DNA of 64,000 nucleotides from NCBI GenBank assembly GCA_001603075.1, contig LVBB01000041.1, positions 164,366-228,365 on the forward strand, in the 5' to 3' direction. A program made the translations under genes and the position numbers. The notes beneath the pieces are model-generated. The model was given only the letters and a program-made list of their open reading frames with translations. It did not search any database and was not told where the DNA came from. Positions within the stretch are counted from its first letter, which is position 1. Every line of letters starts with the position of its first letter. This document shows, in pieces, positions 8,788-17,542 of the stretch. This stretch comes from Phycisphaerales bacterium Planc_01. Lineage in GTDB: Bacteria > Planctomycetota > Phycisphaerae > Sedimentisphaerales > Anaerobacaceae.

Positions 8788-10758
8788 TCACACGATATCC
8801 ATCAGCGTGGACATGGCCGTCTGGAGCGTGGCCAGATACTTGGCGACCGCCTGGAACATCTTCTCGAACACAAGCAACTGGGCCGCTTCGTCATTGATAT
8901 TGACGCCGCTGATCTCACCCTGTCGCTTTTCCAGGTTCGTGATCAACGCCTCGATGTTATCCTGTCGGGACTGCTTCAAGGAGACTTCCTGCCCGACACG
9001 AGCCACGATGCGCTGGTAGTATTCGTTGGCCGTCATACCGTCGAGACTGTCGATCGTCTCATCCTTGATGCGCGCCAGTTGCAGCGCAACGGTGTTATCA
9101 CTGAGATCGGCGCCGGCGGCACTGGCGATCCGGCTTGGGTTGTCCGCCACATCGGCACACAGACGCATTTCCGAGGCGCTGGCGCCGGTGAAGAACGTGT
9201 TCATGCCCGCCGCCGCCAGAAAGCCCGATGTATCCGTGGTGGCGAAGACATCGACTTCGAAGCTGTCGCCATCGTTGAGTCCGCCCGTACCGACGGCAAT
9301 CTTGACTCCGTTCTTCAGTTCGATCACGTCGCCGGCGGCATAGCCGGACCCGACGTTCACCGTCGCCACAAGGTCGCCGGCTTCGTCCACCACGTCCAGT
9401 CGCAGATTGCCGTTCCCCACGGTTCCCGTACCCACCGCGGTGAAGGTGAGCGTCTGGTTCGCCTCTCCACTGTAGATGCCGGAGACCGAAATCGCCGGCG
9501 GAGAACCTGCCGTCAAATTGGTGGAGTTCGGATCCGGAAGCATCGCGGGCAGAAAGTCGAATGTGTAGCCCAGATCGGAGATGATGTGAAGTCGCGATGA
9601 ACCCGCCGAAGCGTTCAGACCATCAACGGCGTTGATCTTGGCGGCGATCGACGACAGACTGTCCGGCGTGGCTCCCGAAACGTTCACGTCGATGGCATGC
9701 CGTTCGATCTGGCCGGTTTCCATGTTCGTCAACCGGATGTAGAAAGTCCCGTCCACAATCGGCGGCTCGACGTCGGCCAGATTCTCGGCAGGCAGGCCCT
9801 CCCCGATCAACTGCGCGAAGGAACCGTCCAGCCCCAGACCCTGTACGTGATAGGAGTTGACCTGGCTGATGATTCCTTTCGCCAACGTGTCAAGTTCCCC
9901 GCGTATACCCGGCAGCAGTTCGTTTTTCAGCGTGAGCAACGCCCCCAGTCGTCCCCCCTGGACGTTCAGGCTCGATCCGGTCGTGCCCGCGGCGGAGATG
10001 TTGAGCATCCGACCTTCCTGTACGGTGGCGCTGATCTCCAGGGACACGGCCCCGGTGACGATGGGCAGGCCCCCGAGCGAAATGTCCACCACGCCGTAGT
10101 CGCGGGAGACGACTTCCACCCCCGCCAGCGCGCTCAACCTCGACACCAGGCTGTCCCGATGGTCCCGCAGGTTGTTGGCCTGTCCACCTGTGATTTCGAC
10201 GCTCTGGATCTGCATATTGAGCTCGGCGATCTGCTTGGCCAGCGTGTTGATCGAATCGGCCGCGTTCTGCGCCTCCGTGACAATCGCATCCTCCATCTGG
10301 GTCAGCGACGTTCCCATGCGACGGAATTCGCTGGTCAGCACTTCGGCCGCACTGATCGTCTCATTGCGCCACACGCTCTCCGATGGATGCGCCGCCATGC
10401 CGCGCAGGGCATCGAAGAATGCGTCGATCGTGGCGTTGAGTCCCCCTTCCTCGATGAACTCTCCGAAGATCGTCTCCACGCTGCTCAGCGTCGTCAGTTC
10501 CTGGGAGATCTGCCCGTAGGAGGACTTCTGACGAAGCAGTTCCCCCTCCAGCAGACTGTCGATCATCTGGGCGACGCCCAGCACCTGTACGCCGCCGCCG
10601 ACCTCCGTGGTGCCGCTTCGGACGGTTCCTGCGGCGACGAACTCCACCCGTTGGCGGTGGTAGCCTTCCGTCGATGCATTGGCGATGTTGTTGCCGACCA
10701 CGTCGAGCGCCGCATAGGCGGCGTTCAGACCGCTCAAGCCGATTACGTAGTTCTGCAT
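8788..10758 (-). CDS. flgK: flagellar hook-associated protein 1 FlgK
   Basis: 656 residues. The start (VIGLSGLNAAYAALDVVGNNIANASTEGYHRQRVEF region) is the rod/hook N-terminal domain with the FlgK signature NNIANASTEGYHRQR. The end (LVFEKMFQAVAKYLATLQTAMSTLMDIV region) is the matching C-terminal domain. Between them is a long insert with beta-rich D2/D3 domains. FlgK joins the hook to FlgL. It is exported by the type III flagellar system without a cleaved signal. Spacing to flgN upstream is 64 bases, in the same operon. Confidence 0.95.
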   Translation of the reverse strand: MQNYVIGLSGLNAAYAALDVVGNNIANASTEGYHRQRVEFVAAGTVRSGTTEVGGGVQVLGVAQMIDSLLEGELLRQKSSYGQISQELTTLSSVETIFGEFIEEGGLNATIDAFFDALRGMAAHPSESVWRNETISAAEVLTSEFRRMGTSLTQMEDAIVTEAQNAADSINTLAKQIAELNMQIQSVEITGGQANNLRDHRDSLVSRLSALAGVEVVSRDYGVVDISLGGLPIVTGAVSLEISATVQEGRMLNISAAGTTGSSLNVQGGRLGALLTLKNELLPGIRGELDTLAKGIISQVNSYHVQGLGLDGSFAQLIGEGLPAENLADVEPPIVDGTFYIRLTNMETGQIERHAIDVNVSGATPDSLSSIAAKINAVDGLNASAGSSRLHIISDLGYTFDFLPAMLPDPNSTNLTAGSPPAISVSGIYSGEANQTLTFTAVGTGTVGNGNLRLDVVDEAGDLVATVNVGSGYAAGDVIELKNGVKIAVGTGGLNDGDSFEVDVFATTDTSGFLAAAGMNTFFTGASASEMRLCADVADNPSRIASAAGADLSDNTVALQLARIKDETIDSLDGMTANEYYQRIVARVGQEVSLKQSRQDNIEALITNLEKRQGEISGVNINDEAAQLLVFEKMFQAVAKYLATLQTAMSTLMDIV

Positions 10759-10822
10759 AATCCGATCCCGATCCCCATCCCGACGCGCCTCGGCGCTTGG
10801 GATGGACAGCGTTCTTCGAAGC

Positions 10823-11344
10823 CTAATAGTGCAAATTGACCAGGGACGCCTCCGCTCGGCGCTTCGCCGCGCCTGTGGCGCTGTACGTCGTATCCCCCTT
10901 GGCGTTCAGTCCGAAGAACATGTGCATCAACGACCGATTGAAGCGGGCGCAATCCGTCACCAGGGCGCTCGTCAGGGCGTATTCTCGCTTCAGTTGGGCA
11001 ATCAACGATTTGAGTCGCGTTTGCCGGTCGGCCACCGCCTGTCGCCGTGGACCGGACAACACGCCCTGCAACGCCGACAGCGTCATCGCGATGCGATCCA
11101 CGTTCAGCTCGGCGGCCAGCTCCTCACGGAGCGATTCCCGCCTGCGGACGCCAGCCACACGAGATTCGGCCTCGTGCCGCAGACCGTGCAGAAGCTGTTC
11201 GAGGGCCACGTCGTCCCGTTTGACGATCAGCGTTCTGAGCGTGTCCAATCGCGACAACGTGCTCTCCATATGCCGAATGTCCTCGTCGAGGACTTCCAGC
11301 AGGGCATCCACCTTGGTTTCCATCAGACCGGATGTCATTCTCAT
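10823..11344 (-). CDS. flgN: FlgN family flagellar export chaperone
   Basis: 173 residues, all-helical and cytoplasmic, with the FlgN pattern of an N-terminal helix (LLEVLDEDIRHMESTLSRLD), a central LIVKRDDVALEQLL turn and a third long helix (RQTRLKSLIAQLKREY). FlgN holds FlgK and FlgL before export. The gene lies directly ahead of flgK, its usual place, and its start overlaps the flgJ stop as ATGA (11341-11344). The similarity is by pattern and context; no active site exists to check. Confidence 0.8.
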   Translation of the reverse strand: MRMTSGLMETKVDALLEVLDEDIRHMESTLSRLDTLRTLIVKRDDVALEQLLHGLRHEAESRVAGVRRRESLREELAAELNVDRIAMTLSALQGVLSGPRRQAVADRQTRLKSLIAQLKREYALTSALVTDCARFNRSLMHMFFGLNAKGDTTYSATGAAKRRAEASLVNLHY

Positions 11345-11724
11345 AGTTCCTCGTTCACCAATCCGCCGCTTACGTCGTCACCTTCCAGTGCCTTGAAATG
11401 CTGATACAGATCCTGCCACAGACCAAAGCCCCCTTTGTTCGCCACATCCTGTGCCAGATACGACCAGAACATGCCGTGCACCTGATCGGCTGCCACGTCA
11501 TCGTCGAAGCCGGAGTCCTCGATGGACTTGCGGACCTCGTCAAACAGTCGGGTCAGAAGGACCGATTCGAAGTCTTTCGCCAGTTGTTTCTTCTTCTCGT
11601 CGGACGCGCTGCGGATCGTCTCAAGGTCCATCGACTCGACGGGACCCGAGGCGCTCGACGCCACCTGGCGCAGGGCGGCCGGCGGTACGGCCAGCGGCAT
11701 GGCGATGGACTCGATGCCATCCAT
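11341..11724 (-). CDS. flgJ: rod-binding protein FlgJ, N-terminal domain only
   Basis: 127 residues. The core KKKQLAKDFESVLLTRLFDE and the tail MFWSYLAQDVANKGGFGLW match the rod-binding domain of FlgJ. The C-terminal muramidase domain of enterobacterial FlgJ is absent, as in many phyla, so another wall hydrolase must open peptidoglycan for the rod; none is encoded in this window. The protein caps rod assembly in the periplasm after export. Downstream of flgI by 10 bases. Confidence 0.88.
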   Translation of the reverse strand: MDGIESIAMPLAVPPAALRQVASSASGPVESMDLETIRSASDEKKKQLAKDFESVLLTRLFDEVRKSIEDSGFDDDVAADQVHGMFWSYLAQDVANKGGFGLWQDLYQHFKALEGDDVSGGLVNEEL

Positions 11725-11734
11725 TCGGGTTTCC

Positions 11735-12910
11735 TTACATGATGACCAGTTTCGCTTGCAGGGCCCCGGCCTCCTTCAGCGCGTTGAAGATCGCGATCAG
11801 GTCGCGAGGCGATGCTCCGATCGCGTTCAACGTCTTGGCCAGTTCCGATACGGTCACCGCCCGCTCCACCGGAATCAGATAGGCGCTCTGCTCCTCTACG
11901 CCCAACATGGTCTCCGGGATGACCTCCGTCGTTCCGGCATCGGAGAACGGCGCCATCGGCTGCGAGACCTGGGCCGTTTCCTTGACCTTGACCACGAGGC
12001 TGCCCTGGGCGATCGCCACGGAGGAGATGCCGACGTTTTCGCCGACCACGATCGTTCCTGTCCGTTCGTTGATCACGACGACGGCGGGCGTATCGACGAC
12101 CACTTCCATCTGTAGAATCTCGTCGAGAAAGGCGATGACGCTCCTCTGCGTGATCTCGGTGGGGACCAGCACTTTGACCCCGGCCGCATCGAGAACGAAC
12201 GCGCTGTCGGCATACGATTGATTGATGATATTGCTGATCCGCTGGGCGGTGGAGAAATCACTGTTGCGCAGACTCAAGGTGATGAAACGCTGGCCCGCCG
12301 CCTGCTCGATGAAGCTGGCCAATTCGGCCTTTTCCACAATGGCGCCGTCGGCGATGCGACCGACCGTCTGGTGGTTCTTCGAGAGGGAGGCCTGTTTGCC
12401 TCCGACCGACCAGCCGCCCAGCGAGATTCCCCCCTGCGCGACCGCGTACACCTGGCCGTCGAGGCCCTTCAACGGCGTCGGCAGGAGCATGGCGCCTTGC
12501 AGGCTCTTGGCGTCGCCCAGCGCCGAGACGTCCACGTCGATGCGCATCCCTTCACGATGGAACGGCCCCAGTTCCGCCGTCACCATCACCACGGCGATGT
12601 TGCCTCCGCTCAGATCCGTGGGCGACAGGACCAGGCCCGACTCCCGCAGAACGTTGGTCAGCATCTGCCGTGACAACAAGCCTGAGTCGCCGGTCCCCGC
12701 CAGGCCGATCACCAGCCCTACACCCGTCAAAGGGTTGCCTCGCACGCCCTGGATATCGACGATGTCCTTGATGCGTTCGCCGCGTACCGAACCGCTGACG
12801 ACCAGCATCAGCAGGAACGCCGCGCCGGCAAGCGTCCGTCGGATCGCCCCAGACGACCGCCTGAGCCCGGCGGCCGGCGTTGTCACCCTGCATCCACTCA
12901 TCAATCTCAT
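11735..12910 (-). CDS. flgI: flagellar P-ring protein FlgI
   Basis: 391 residues. A Sec signal (TLAGAAFLLMLVVSGSVRG) precedes ERIKDIVDIQGVRGNPLTGVGLVIGLAGTGDSG, the strongly conserved FlgI start; the C-terminus SELAKTLNAIGASPRDLIAIFNALKEAGALQAKLVIM region is also diagnostic. FlgI forms the peptidoglycan-associated ring of the rod bushing. The ATG at 12910 has GAGAGG seven bases ahead and is preferred over an ATG at 12916 and a TTG at 12925. Presence of P and L rings implies a Gram-negative envelope. Confidence 0.95.
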   Translation of the reverse strand: MRLMSGCRVTTPAAGLRRSSGAIRRTLAGAAFLLMLVVSGSVRGERIKDIVDIQGVRGNPLTGVGLVIGLAGTGDSGLLSRQMLTNVLRESGLVLSPTDLSGGNIAVVMVTAELGPFHREGMRIDVDVSALGDAKSLQGAMLLPTPLKGLDGQVYAVAQGGISLGGWSVGGKQASLSKNHQTVGRIADGAIVEKAELASFIEQAAGQRFITLSLRNSDFSTAQRISNIINQSYADSAFVLDAAGVKVLVPTEITQRSVIAFLDEILQMEVVVDTPAVVVINERTGTIVVGENVGISSVAIAQGSLVVKVKETAQVSQPMAPFSDAGTTEVIPETMLGVEEQSAYLIPVERAVTVSELAKTLNAIGASPRDLIAIFNALKEAGALQAKLVIM

Positions 12911-12979
12911 CGTCATACCTCTCAAAGAAACACGGGACGCCGAGTCCCCCCGAAACGGGACCCAACGCCGTCCGACAGG

Positions 12980-13591
12980 CTACCATGGCCATACAACGTC
13001 GAAGATCCGTCCAAGCCATCCCGGCCTTGTATAGGGGGCCGCCACACCGCTGTTCTGACTGACGATCCGGAAGTTCGCCACCTGCTCGCTCTTGATCGTG
13101 TTGTCGAAGGCGATGTCGCTGGGCCGAACGATGCCGCTGATTTCGATCGTCTGCGTGTCGCCCGCAATGTTGCGGTCGCGCGTCCCGATCACCACGAGAT
13201 TCCCGTTGGGCAGGATGTCCACCACCACCACGCTGACGCGGTCCGAGAAGCTTCGCTCGTCCTTCAGGTCCGCCTTGCTGCTCAGCTCGTTGGCCGACTC
13301 GGCGTTCATCGTGAAGCCGGGAATGCTGGGCAGAACGTGGTCGATGTTCAGATCGCCGTTGAAGGTGCTCGAACGTTCCGTCTCCTTCTGAAGCTCGCGT
13401 TTGGCCTTGTTGTCGACCTTGCTGTCTTCGGCGATCCTGATCGTCAGGACGTCGCCGATGTTGCGGGCCACGTCGTCGGCATAGACGGTCTTCATATTGG
13501 TGTTGCGTCGGGCCCAGATCGATGCGGCAAACAGCGTTTGGGCCGCTCCGAGGAGCAGGGCCGCCGCCAACAATGTCATGGTCTTGTTCAT
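12980..13591 (-). CDS. flgH: flagellar L-ring protein FlgH without a lipobox
   Basis: 203 residues. The FlgH hallmarks are present: ARNIGDVLTIRIAEDSKVDNKA, the NLVVIGTRDRNIAGDTQTIEISGIVRP stretch (about residues 130-160) and EQVANFRI. It forms the outer-membrane ring of the basal body. The signal peptide (TLLAAALLLGAAQTLFAAS) has no cysteine near its end, whereas most FlgH proteins are lipoproteins; so it is probably cleaved by signal peptidase I and held in the membrane in another way. ATG at 13591 has the site GGAAGGACA upstream. Followed by flgI after 69 bases. Confidence 0.93.
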   Translation of the reverse strand: MNKTMTLLAAALLLGAAQTLFAASIWARRNTNMKTVYADDVARNIGDVLTIRIAEDSKVDNKAKRELQKETERSSTFNGDLNIDHVLPSIPGFTMNAESANELSSKADLKDERSFSDRVSVVVVDILPNGNLVVIGTRDRNIAGDTQTIEISGIVRPSDIAFDNTIKSEQVANFRIVSQNSGVAAPYTRPGWLGRIFDVVWPW

Positions 13592-13651
13592 GTGTTGTCC
13601 TTCCACAGTTGGGCGGGACCCGCTGAATGGGCCCGCCGTATCTTTCGGAGT

Positions 13652-14647
13652 CTACAGGGCCGGCTCCACCGAACCGTCGGGCATCACCTTGCAGACGATC
13701 ACCCGGGACGAGTCGGAATTACGCACCTTGACCAGTTCGCCCGTGCGGCCCTCCTGAAGCGAAGTGCCCATGGCGGTCACGAGAATGCCTGGCCGCTCGA
13801 TGCGAATCAGCACCGTTTCGTTGCGCCGCACGAGCACCGCTGTCTGCGCCGCACTGAGCATGCTCTCATGGATCTCGGCGCCGGCAGCCATGGAGCGAGT
13901 CGCCACCCATCCATACGGAGGCCTCCATCCGGGCGACTCCGGCTGGTCCGACACGACCGTTTCGATCTTCACATTCTCGGGGCTCAGCACAGTCCCCTCG
14001 GCGATCGCCGCGGCGGCCGTCACACGGTGCCGCTGGTACTTCAGGCGAAAGGAAACGTCGCGCGTACCCACCTCCTGCCCATCGGCCATAACGCGGACCC
14101 GGACGGTGACATGACCTCGCGTCGTCTCGCGAACCAACTGGGGCTTCAACTGAACGTCTTGCGGCTGATCGGCAAGGACCAGGTCCTTCGGACGAGTGAC
14201 CACAATGATCTCACTGACGGAGTGCGAGGAGGCGAACTGACGCAGGAACTGCTGTCCGATCGCCACGAAGTCCTCGATCTCGACGATCAACTGCCGTCGG
14301 CGTACGGTCACGGCGTCGGCGCCGGTCAGTCGCACCTGCTCGGCGCCGATCCCGCAGGAGGCCAGACGGCTCAGGATGGTCGAACGGTCCAGAACCACGC
14401 TCTGGCCCGGCACCGAAAATCGGCCCAGGCGAACCTCGCGGGCCTGCGCCGCCGTCGGCGCCGGCCCTCGGATCACGCTGATCTGTCCCAGGGTCAACTG
14501 ATTTCCCTCGACCGTCATCTCCCGCGGCAGATGGACCTGGAGACGCACATCCGCATTGGGATCGCCCCCGACGGCCGAGCCCGTCACAGTCCAGAGCAAA
14601 AGGAGGCACCCGACCGCCATGGCACGACATAGGACGCTATGATTCAT
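13652..14647 (-). CDS. flgA: P-ring assembly chaperone FlgA
   Basis: 331 residues with a signal peptide (MAVGCLLLLWTVTGSAVG). The C-terminal SAF domain (ITAAAAIAEGTVLSPENVKIETV-type sequence, about residues 235-325, ending GELVKVRNSDSSRVIVCKVMPDG) is the conserved FlgA part. It is longer than enterobacterial FlgA because of an extra N-terminal domain. FlgA is a periplasmic chaperone that helps FlgI assemble. The ATG at 14647 has GGGAG upstream. Between flgG and flgH, spaced 11 and 60 bases. Confidence 0.88.
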   Translation of the reverse strand: MNHSVLCRAMAVGCLLLLWTVTGSAVGGDPNADVRLQVHLPREMTVEGNQLTLGQISVIRGPAPTAAQAREVRLGRFSVPGQSVVLDRSTILSRLASCGIGAEQVRLTGADAVTVRRRQLIVEIEDFVAIGQQFLRQFASSHSVSEIIVVTRPKDLVLADQPQDVQLKPQLVRETTRGHVTVRVRVMADGQEVGTRDVSFRLKYQRHRVTAAAAIAEGTVLSPENVKIETVVSDQPESPGWRPPYGWVATRSMAAGAEIHESMLSAAQTAVLVRRNETVLIRIERPGILVTAMGTSLQEGRTGELVKVRNSDSSRVIVCKVMPDGSVEPAL

Positions 14648-14658
14648 CGGCGGCTCCC

Positions 14659-15441
14659 TTAGAAGATGTTGTTCGTATTGCGAAGCATCTCGTCGCCCGC
14701 CTTGATGGCACGCGAGTTGATTTCATAGGCGCGCTGGGCCGTAATCAGATTCACCAGTTCGTTGACCATGTGCACATTCGACTTCTCCAGAAACCCGGAC
14801 TGGATCGACCCGAATCCGTCCTGGGCGGGAAGGCCGATCAAGGGCTCCCCACTGGCGTCCGTCGGCGCATAGAGGTTGTCGCCCTGACTGTGCAGACCCG
14901 ACGGGTTGGGAAAGCGGACCAACTGGATCTGGCCGACGACGGAGCGGACGCCCGCCTGGTCCGTGACGTTGATGCCTCCATCGGCGCCGATGTCGACCGT
15001 CGCCGCATCCGTCGGGATCGCCAGGGCCGGCTCGATGAGATAGCCCGTCATGCTGACCACCTGACCGTTGGCGTTGATCTGCAAGGACCCATCGCGGGTG
15101 TAGCGGATGTCCCCGTTGGGCATCAGGACCTGCAGCAAACCTTCGCCCCGGATGGCAATATCCATGTTGCGTCCGGTGTTGCGGAACTCGCCCAGGCTGA
15201 AGATCTTCAACGTCGAGGCGACGCGCACGCCACTGCCGACCTCCAGGCCGGTCGGGGCGTTGATACCAGGCGCCACCTCTGTACCGGCCTCCTTCTGTCG
15301 GGCGTACAGGAGGTCCTGAAACTGGATCTGGCTTTGCTTGTATCCCGTGGTGTTGACGTTGGCCAGGTTGTTGGCGATGACGTCCACCAACGTCTGCTGC
15401 GCCATCATTCCTGTAGAGGCTGTGGAGAAGGCTCTCAGCAT
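14659..15441 (-). CDS. flgG: flagellar distal rod protein FlgG
   Basis: 260 residues, the normal FlgG length. N-terminus RAFSTASTGMMAQQTLVDVIANNLANVNTTGYKQSQ (residues 3-38) and the C-terminus EKSNVHMVNELVNLITAQRAYEINSRAIKAGDEMLRNTNNIF region are the D0 rod segments. LYARQKEAGTEVAPG is the FlgG-specific stretch that sets distal-rod packing. Exported by the flagellar apparatus, it builds the distal rod through the P and L rings. Ribosome site AGGAG nine bases ahead of the ATG. Forms a tandem pair with flgF. Confidence 0.95.
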   Translation of the reverse strand: MLRAFSTASTGMMAQQTLVDVIANNLANVNTTGYKQSQIQFQDLLYARQKEAGTEVAPGINAPTGLEVGSGVRVASTLKIFSLGEFRNTGRNMDIAIRGEGLLQVLMPNGDIRYTRDGSLQINANGQVVSMTGYLIEPALAIPTDAATVDIGADGGINVTDQAGVRSVVGQIQLVRFPNPSGLHSQGDNLYAPTDASGEPLIGLPAQDGFGSIQSGFLEKSNVHMVNELVNLITAQRAYEINSRAIKAGDEMLRNTNNIF

Positions 15442-15486
15442 CGGTATCTCTCCTAATCGTATCCATTCCGGACCGGGCGGGCCACG

Positions 15487-16200
15487 CTACCCCATGGCCA
15501 CTCCGATCACGCTGCTGGTCGTATCTTTCCTGGAGTTCAGAAACTTCATGTTCGCTTCGTACATTCGGGAGACCTTGATCATGCCGACCAGTTCGTCGAT
15601 CATCTGCACGTTGGAGGCCTCCTGATATCCCTGTTTGACGACCACCTCCTCGGTCTCCTGCGGTCGCACATCCTCGGGCGCGCGATAGCAGCCGAATCCG
15701 ACGGGTTCGAGCAGGTCTTCCTTGTCGGGGAAACGGACGATCCGGAATTGCCCGACCAGCGAACCGTCTACGTTGATCCGCCCGTCGAGACTGACGGTGA
15801 CCTGGGACACATCACTCCCCGCCGGGATGACGAGCGGTCCGGCCGTACCGGCCAGCGCACGCCCTTCCGAATCCACGATCTGCCCGTTTTGATTCGCCCG
15901 AAACACCCCATGTCGCGTATACAGCGGCCCATCGGGAGTCTCCACAACGAAGAACCCCTTGCCGTAGAGCGCCACATCCAGCGTCCGTCGGGTCTCCACC
16001 AGATTGCCCTGGGAGAAATCGATGGAACTTGCCCCTCCCTGCGAGTCCCCCGCCCCCTGCTCGGCCAGCACGCTTGAGAACGCGTTGCACCTGCGCTTGT
16101 ACGCCGTCGTGCTGACGTTCGCCAGATTGTGGGCGATGATGTCAAACTCTCGGGTCAACGCCTTGAGACTCGCTCGGACTTGGGCTCCTGCGTCGGCCAT
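15487..16200 (-). CDS. flgF: proximal rod protein FlgF-like
   Basis: 237 residues. ATG at 16200 follows AGGAGATTTAGC and is one base from the stop of the previous gene; a longer in-frame start at 16308 lies inside that gene and is rejected. N-terminus KALTREFDIIAHNLANVSTTAYKRR and C-terminus NVQMIDELVGMIKVSRMYEANMKFLNSRKD are rod-family D0 segments; the middle (VALYGKGFFVVETPDGPLYTRHGVF) is the FlgF/FlgG D1 domain. It is not FlgG because the FlgG-specific motif is missing. Forms part of the proximal rod. Confidence 0.88.
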   Translation of the reverse strand: MADAGAQVRASLKALTREFDIIAHNLANVSTTAYKRRCNAFSSVLAEQGAGDSQGGASSIDFSQGNLVETRRTLDVALYGKGFFVVETPDGPLYTRHGVFRANQNGQIVDSEGRALAGTAGPLVIPAGSDVSQVTVSLDGRINVDGSLVGQFRIVRFPDKEDLLEPVGFGCYRAPEDVRPQETEEVVVKQGYQEASNVQMIDELVGMIKVSRMYEANMKFLNSRKDTTSSVIGVAMG

Positions 16201-16201
16201 G

Positions 16202-17500
16202 CTAAATCTCCTGCACCACAGAGGAGTCGGCAGCAACGGCAACCGGTGACATCGGTTCCGATGCGCCGACGGCGCCGGTCTCGGCGCTCGCCTTGGAAGC
16301 CATCGCATTTGTGATACGCACGAGCTCGTCGATCTCCCCCTCGCTCAACCCCGAAAGCTCCACGGCGATCGACACACCGTCGTGGGAGGCACGACAGTTT
16401 CGGACCAGCCCCACATCCTCCAACACGTACCCGACATCGATAGCGGACTCACCGTCCGACCTCGCCCGTTCGGCCTCCGTCGGGCGGAATACGACCAGAA
16501 CCCGCTCGCCCGGACGCACCCTCGTCGGCATCTCGATCCGAAGCCCGGGCCCCGCCAGTTCCGTGACTGTTCCCCGAACGAACGTCGGCCCCTCAAGCGT
16601 CCCCCCCCAGGCATCGACCCCGTGTCCGGACTGACCTGCCCTCTCCCCCGCCTCCGTCGGCTCTCTCCGAGCAAAGGGGAAACACGCCACCAACGCAGGC
16701 AGATTCACCGCCACCCGCGAAAACCGGCGGCGATTCACGAAACGCACGTTGTCGGTGTGGTTGAGCAGCAGGCGTGGGCCATCCGAGGTCACCGCGGTGG
16801 CATCGAATTCCCAGACATAGACACCGAAGGCATAACGCACACACCACAGGTCGCCGGGACGCGTCACCACCGGCTCGTCCAACTGGACCGCCAGCTCCAG
16901 GTCGTCGTTTCGGACAACCTCTGCCCGGACGGGCACGCTCGCATGGCGACGACGACGCGTCATCTCCACAACGCGGCCCACAGGGATATCCCGGCTGCTC
17001 GGTCGCCGCGAGGCACCGACCCCACCCATACCCCGCAAGGCTCGGAAGCCCAGCTTCTCGCGCAGGTAGGCAACCTCCGTCTTCAACCGCTCATTCTCCT
17101 CGACCGTCCGTGTGCGCCCGCATTCGGCGAGCAGCTTGGCCGCTCCCCGGTCGAATGCATCGACGGTCGTGAAGATATCGTGACTGCGTCCCAGCCCGCT
17201 CCTCATGACGATCGCCAGCAGAATCTGCCGCTCGCGTCCGCTGAGCCCCCGGCGAACAGCGCTCTCGGCGAACAGCTCGCGCGTCAGAGCCTTGTCCTGG
17301 GTCCGACGGCGGTGGCTGATCCACCACAACAGACTGATCAGGACCGCCAGCGTCACAACGGCCGCCAGGATGAATCCGTGTTGTGACGTATACGGCGACG
17401 GACCGTCATTCAGCCGGCGCGCCGCCGACCACCGCTCGGTCGGCGACAGCACCAACATCGCGGCCTGAATCATGTCCCGTATGACGTCGCTGACGATCAT
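16202..17500 (-). CDS. membrane-anchored PilZ-like domain protein in the hook operon
   Basis: 432 residues. One membrane helix at about residues 42-61 (GFILAAVVTLAVLISLLWWI), a cytoplasmic helical section with a coiled coil near 132-150, then a beta-barrel segment at 170-250 and a PilZ-like barrel beginning VNRRRFSRVAV (residues 255-265). The R-R-R-F-S-R stretch resembles the RxxxR cyclic-di-GMP loop; the second loop (D/N-x-S-x-x-G) is replaced by TELAGPGLRI. The arrangement resembles YcgR-type brakes with an N-terminal PilZN barrel but adds a membrane anchor. Its place between flgE and flgF suggests a flagellar function such as speed or assembly control by cyclic di-GMP. Unnamed in this context. 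Confidence 0.6.
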   Translation of the reverse strand: MIVSDVIRDMIQAAMLVLSPTERWSAARRLNDGPSPYTSQHGFILAAVVTLAVLISLLWWISHRRRTQDKALTRELFAESAVRRGLSGRERQILLAIVMRSGLGRSHDIFTTVDAFDRGAAKLLAECGRTRTVEENERLKTEVAYLREKLGFRALRGMGGVGASRRPSSRDIPVGRVVEMTRRRRHASVPVRAEVVRNDDLELAVQLDEPVVTRPGDLWCVRYAFGVYVWEFDATAVTSDGPRLLLNHTDNVRFVNRRRFSRVAVNLPALVACFPFARREPTEAGERAGQSGHGVDAWGGTLEGPTFVRGTVTELAGPGLRIEMPTRVRPGERVLVVFRPTEAERARSDGESAIDVGYVLEDVGLVRNCRASHDGVSIAVELSGLSEGEIDELVRITNAMASKASAETGAVGASEPMSPVAVAADSSVVQEI

Positions 17501-17542
17501 CTCAATTCCTCATCGGCCCGTCATGCGGGCCGGTGACTGTCC

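Noticed and set aside
15812..16308. Longer FlgF start at 16308
   Set aside because: The extra part lies wholly inside the upstream gene in another frame and has no ribosome site; ATG 16200 with AGGAG fits.
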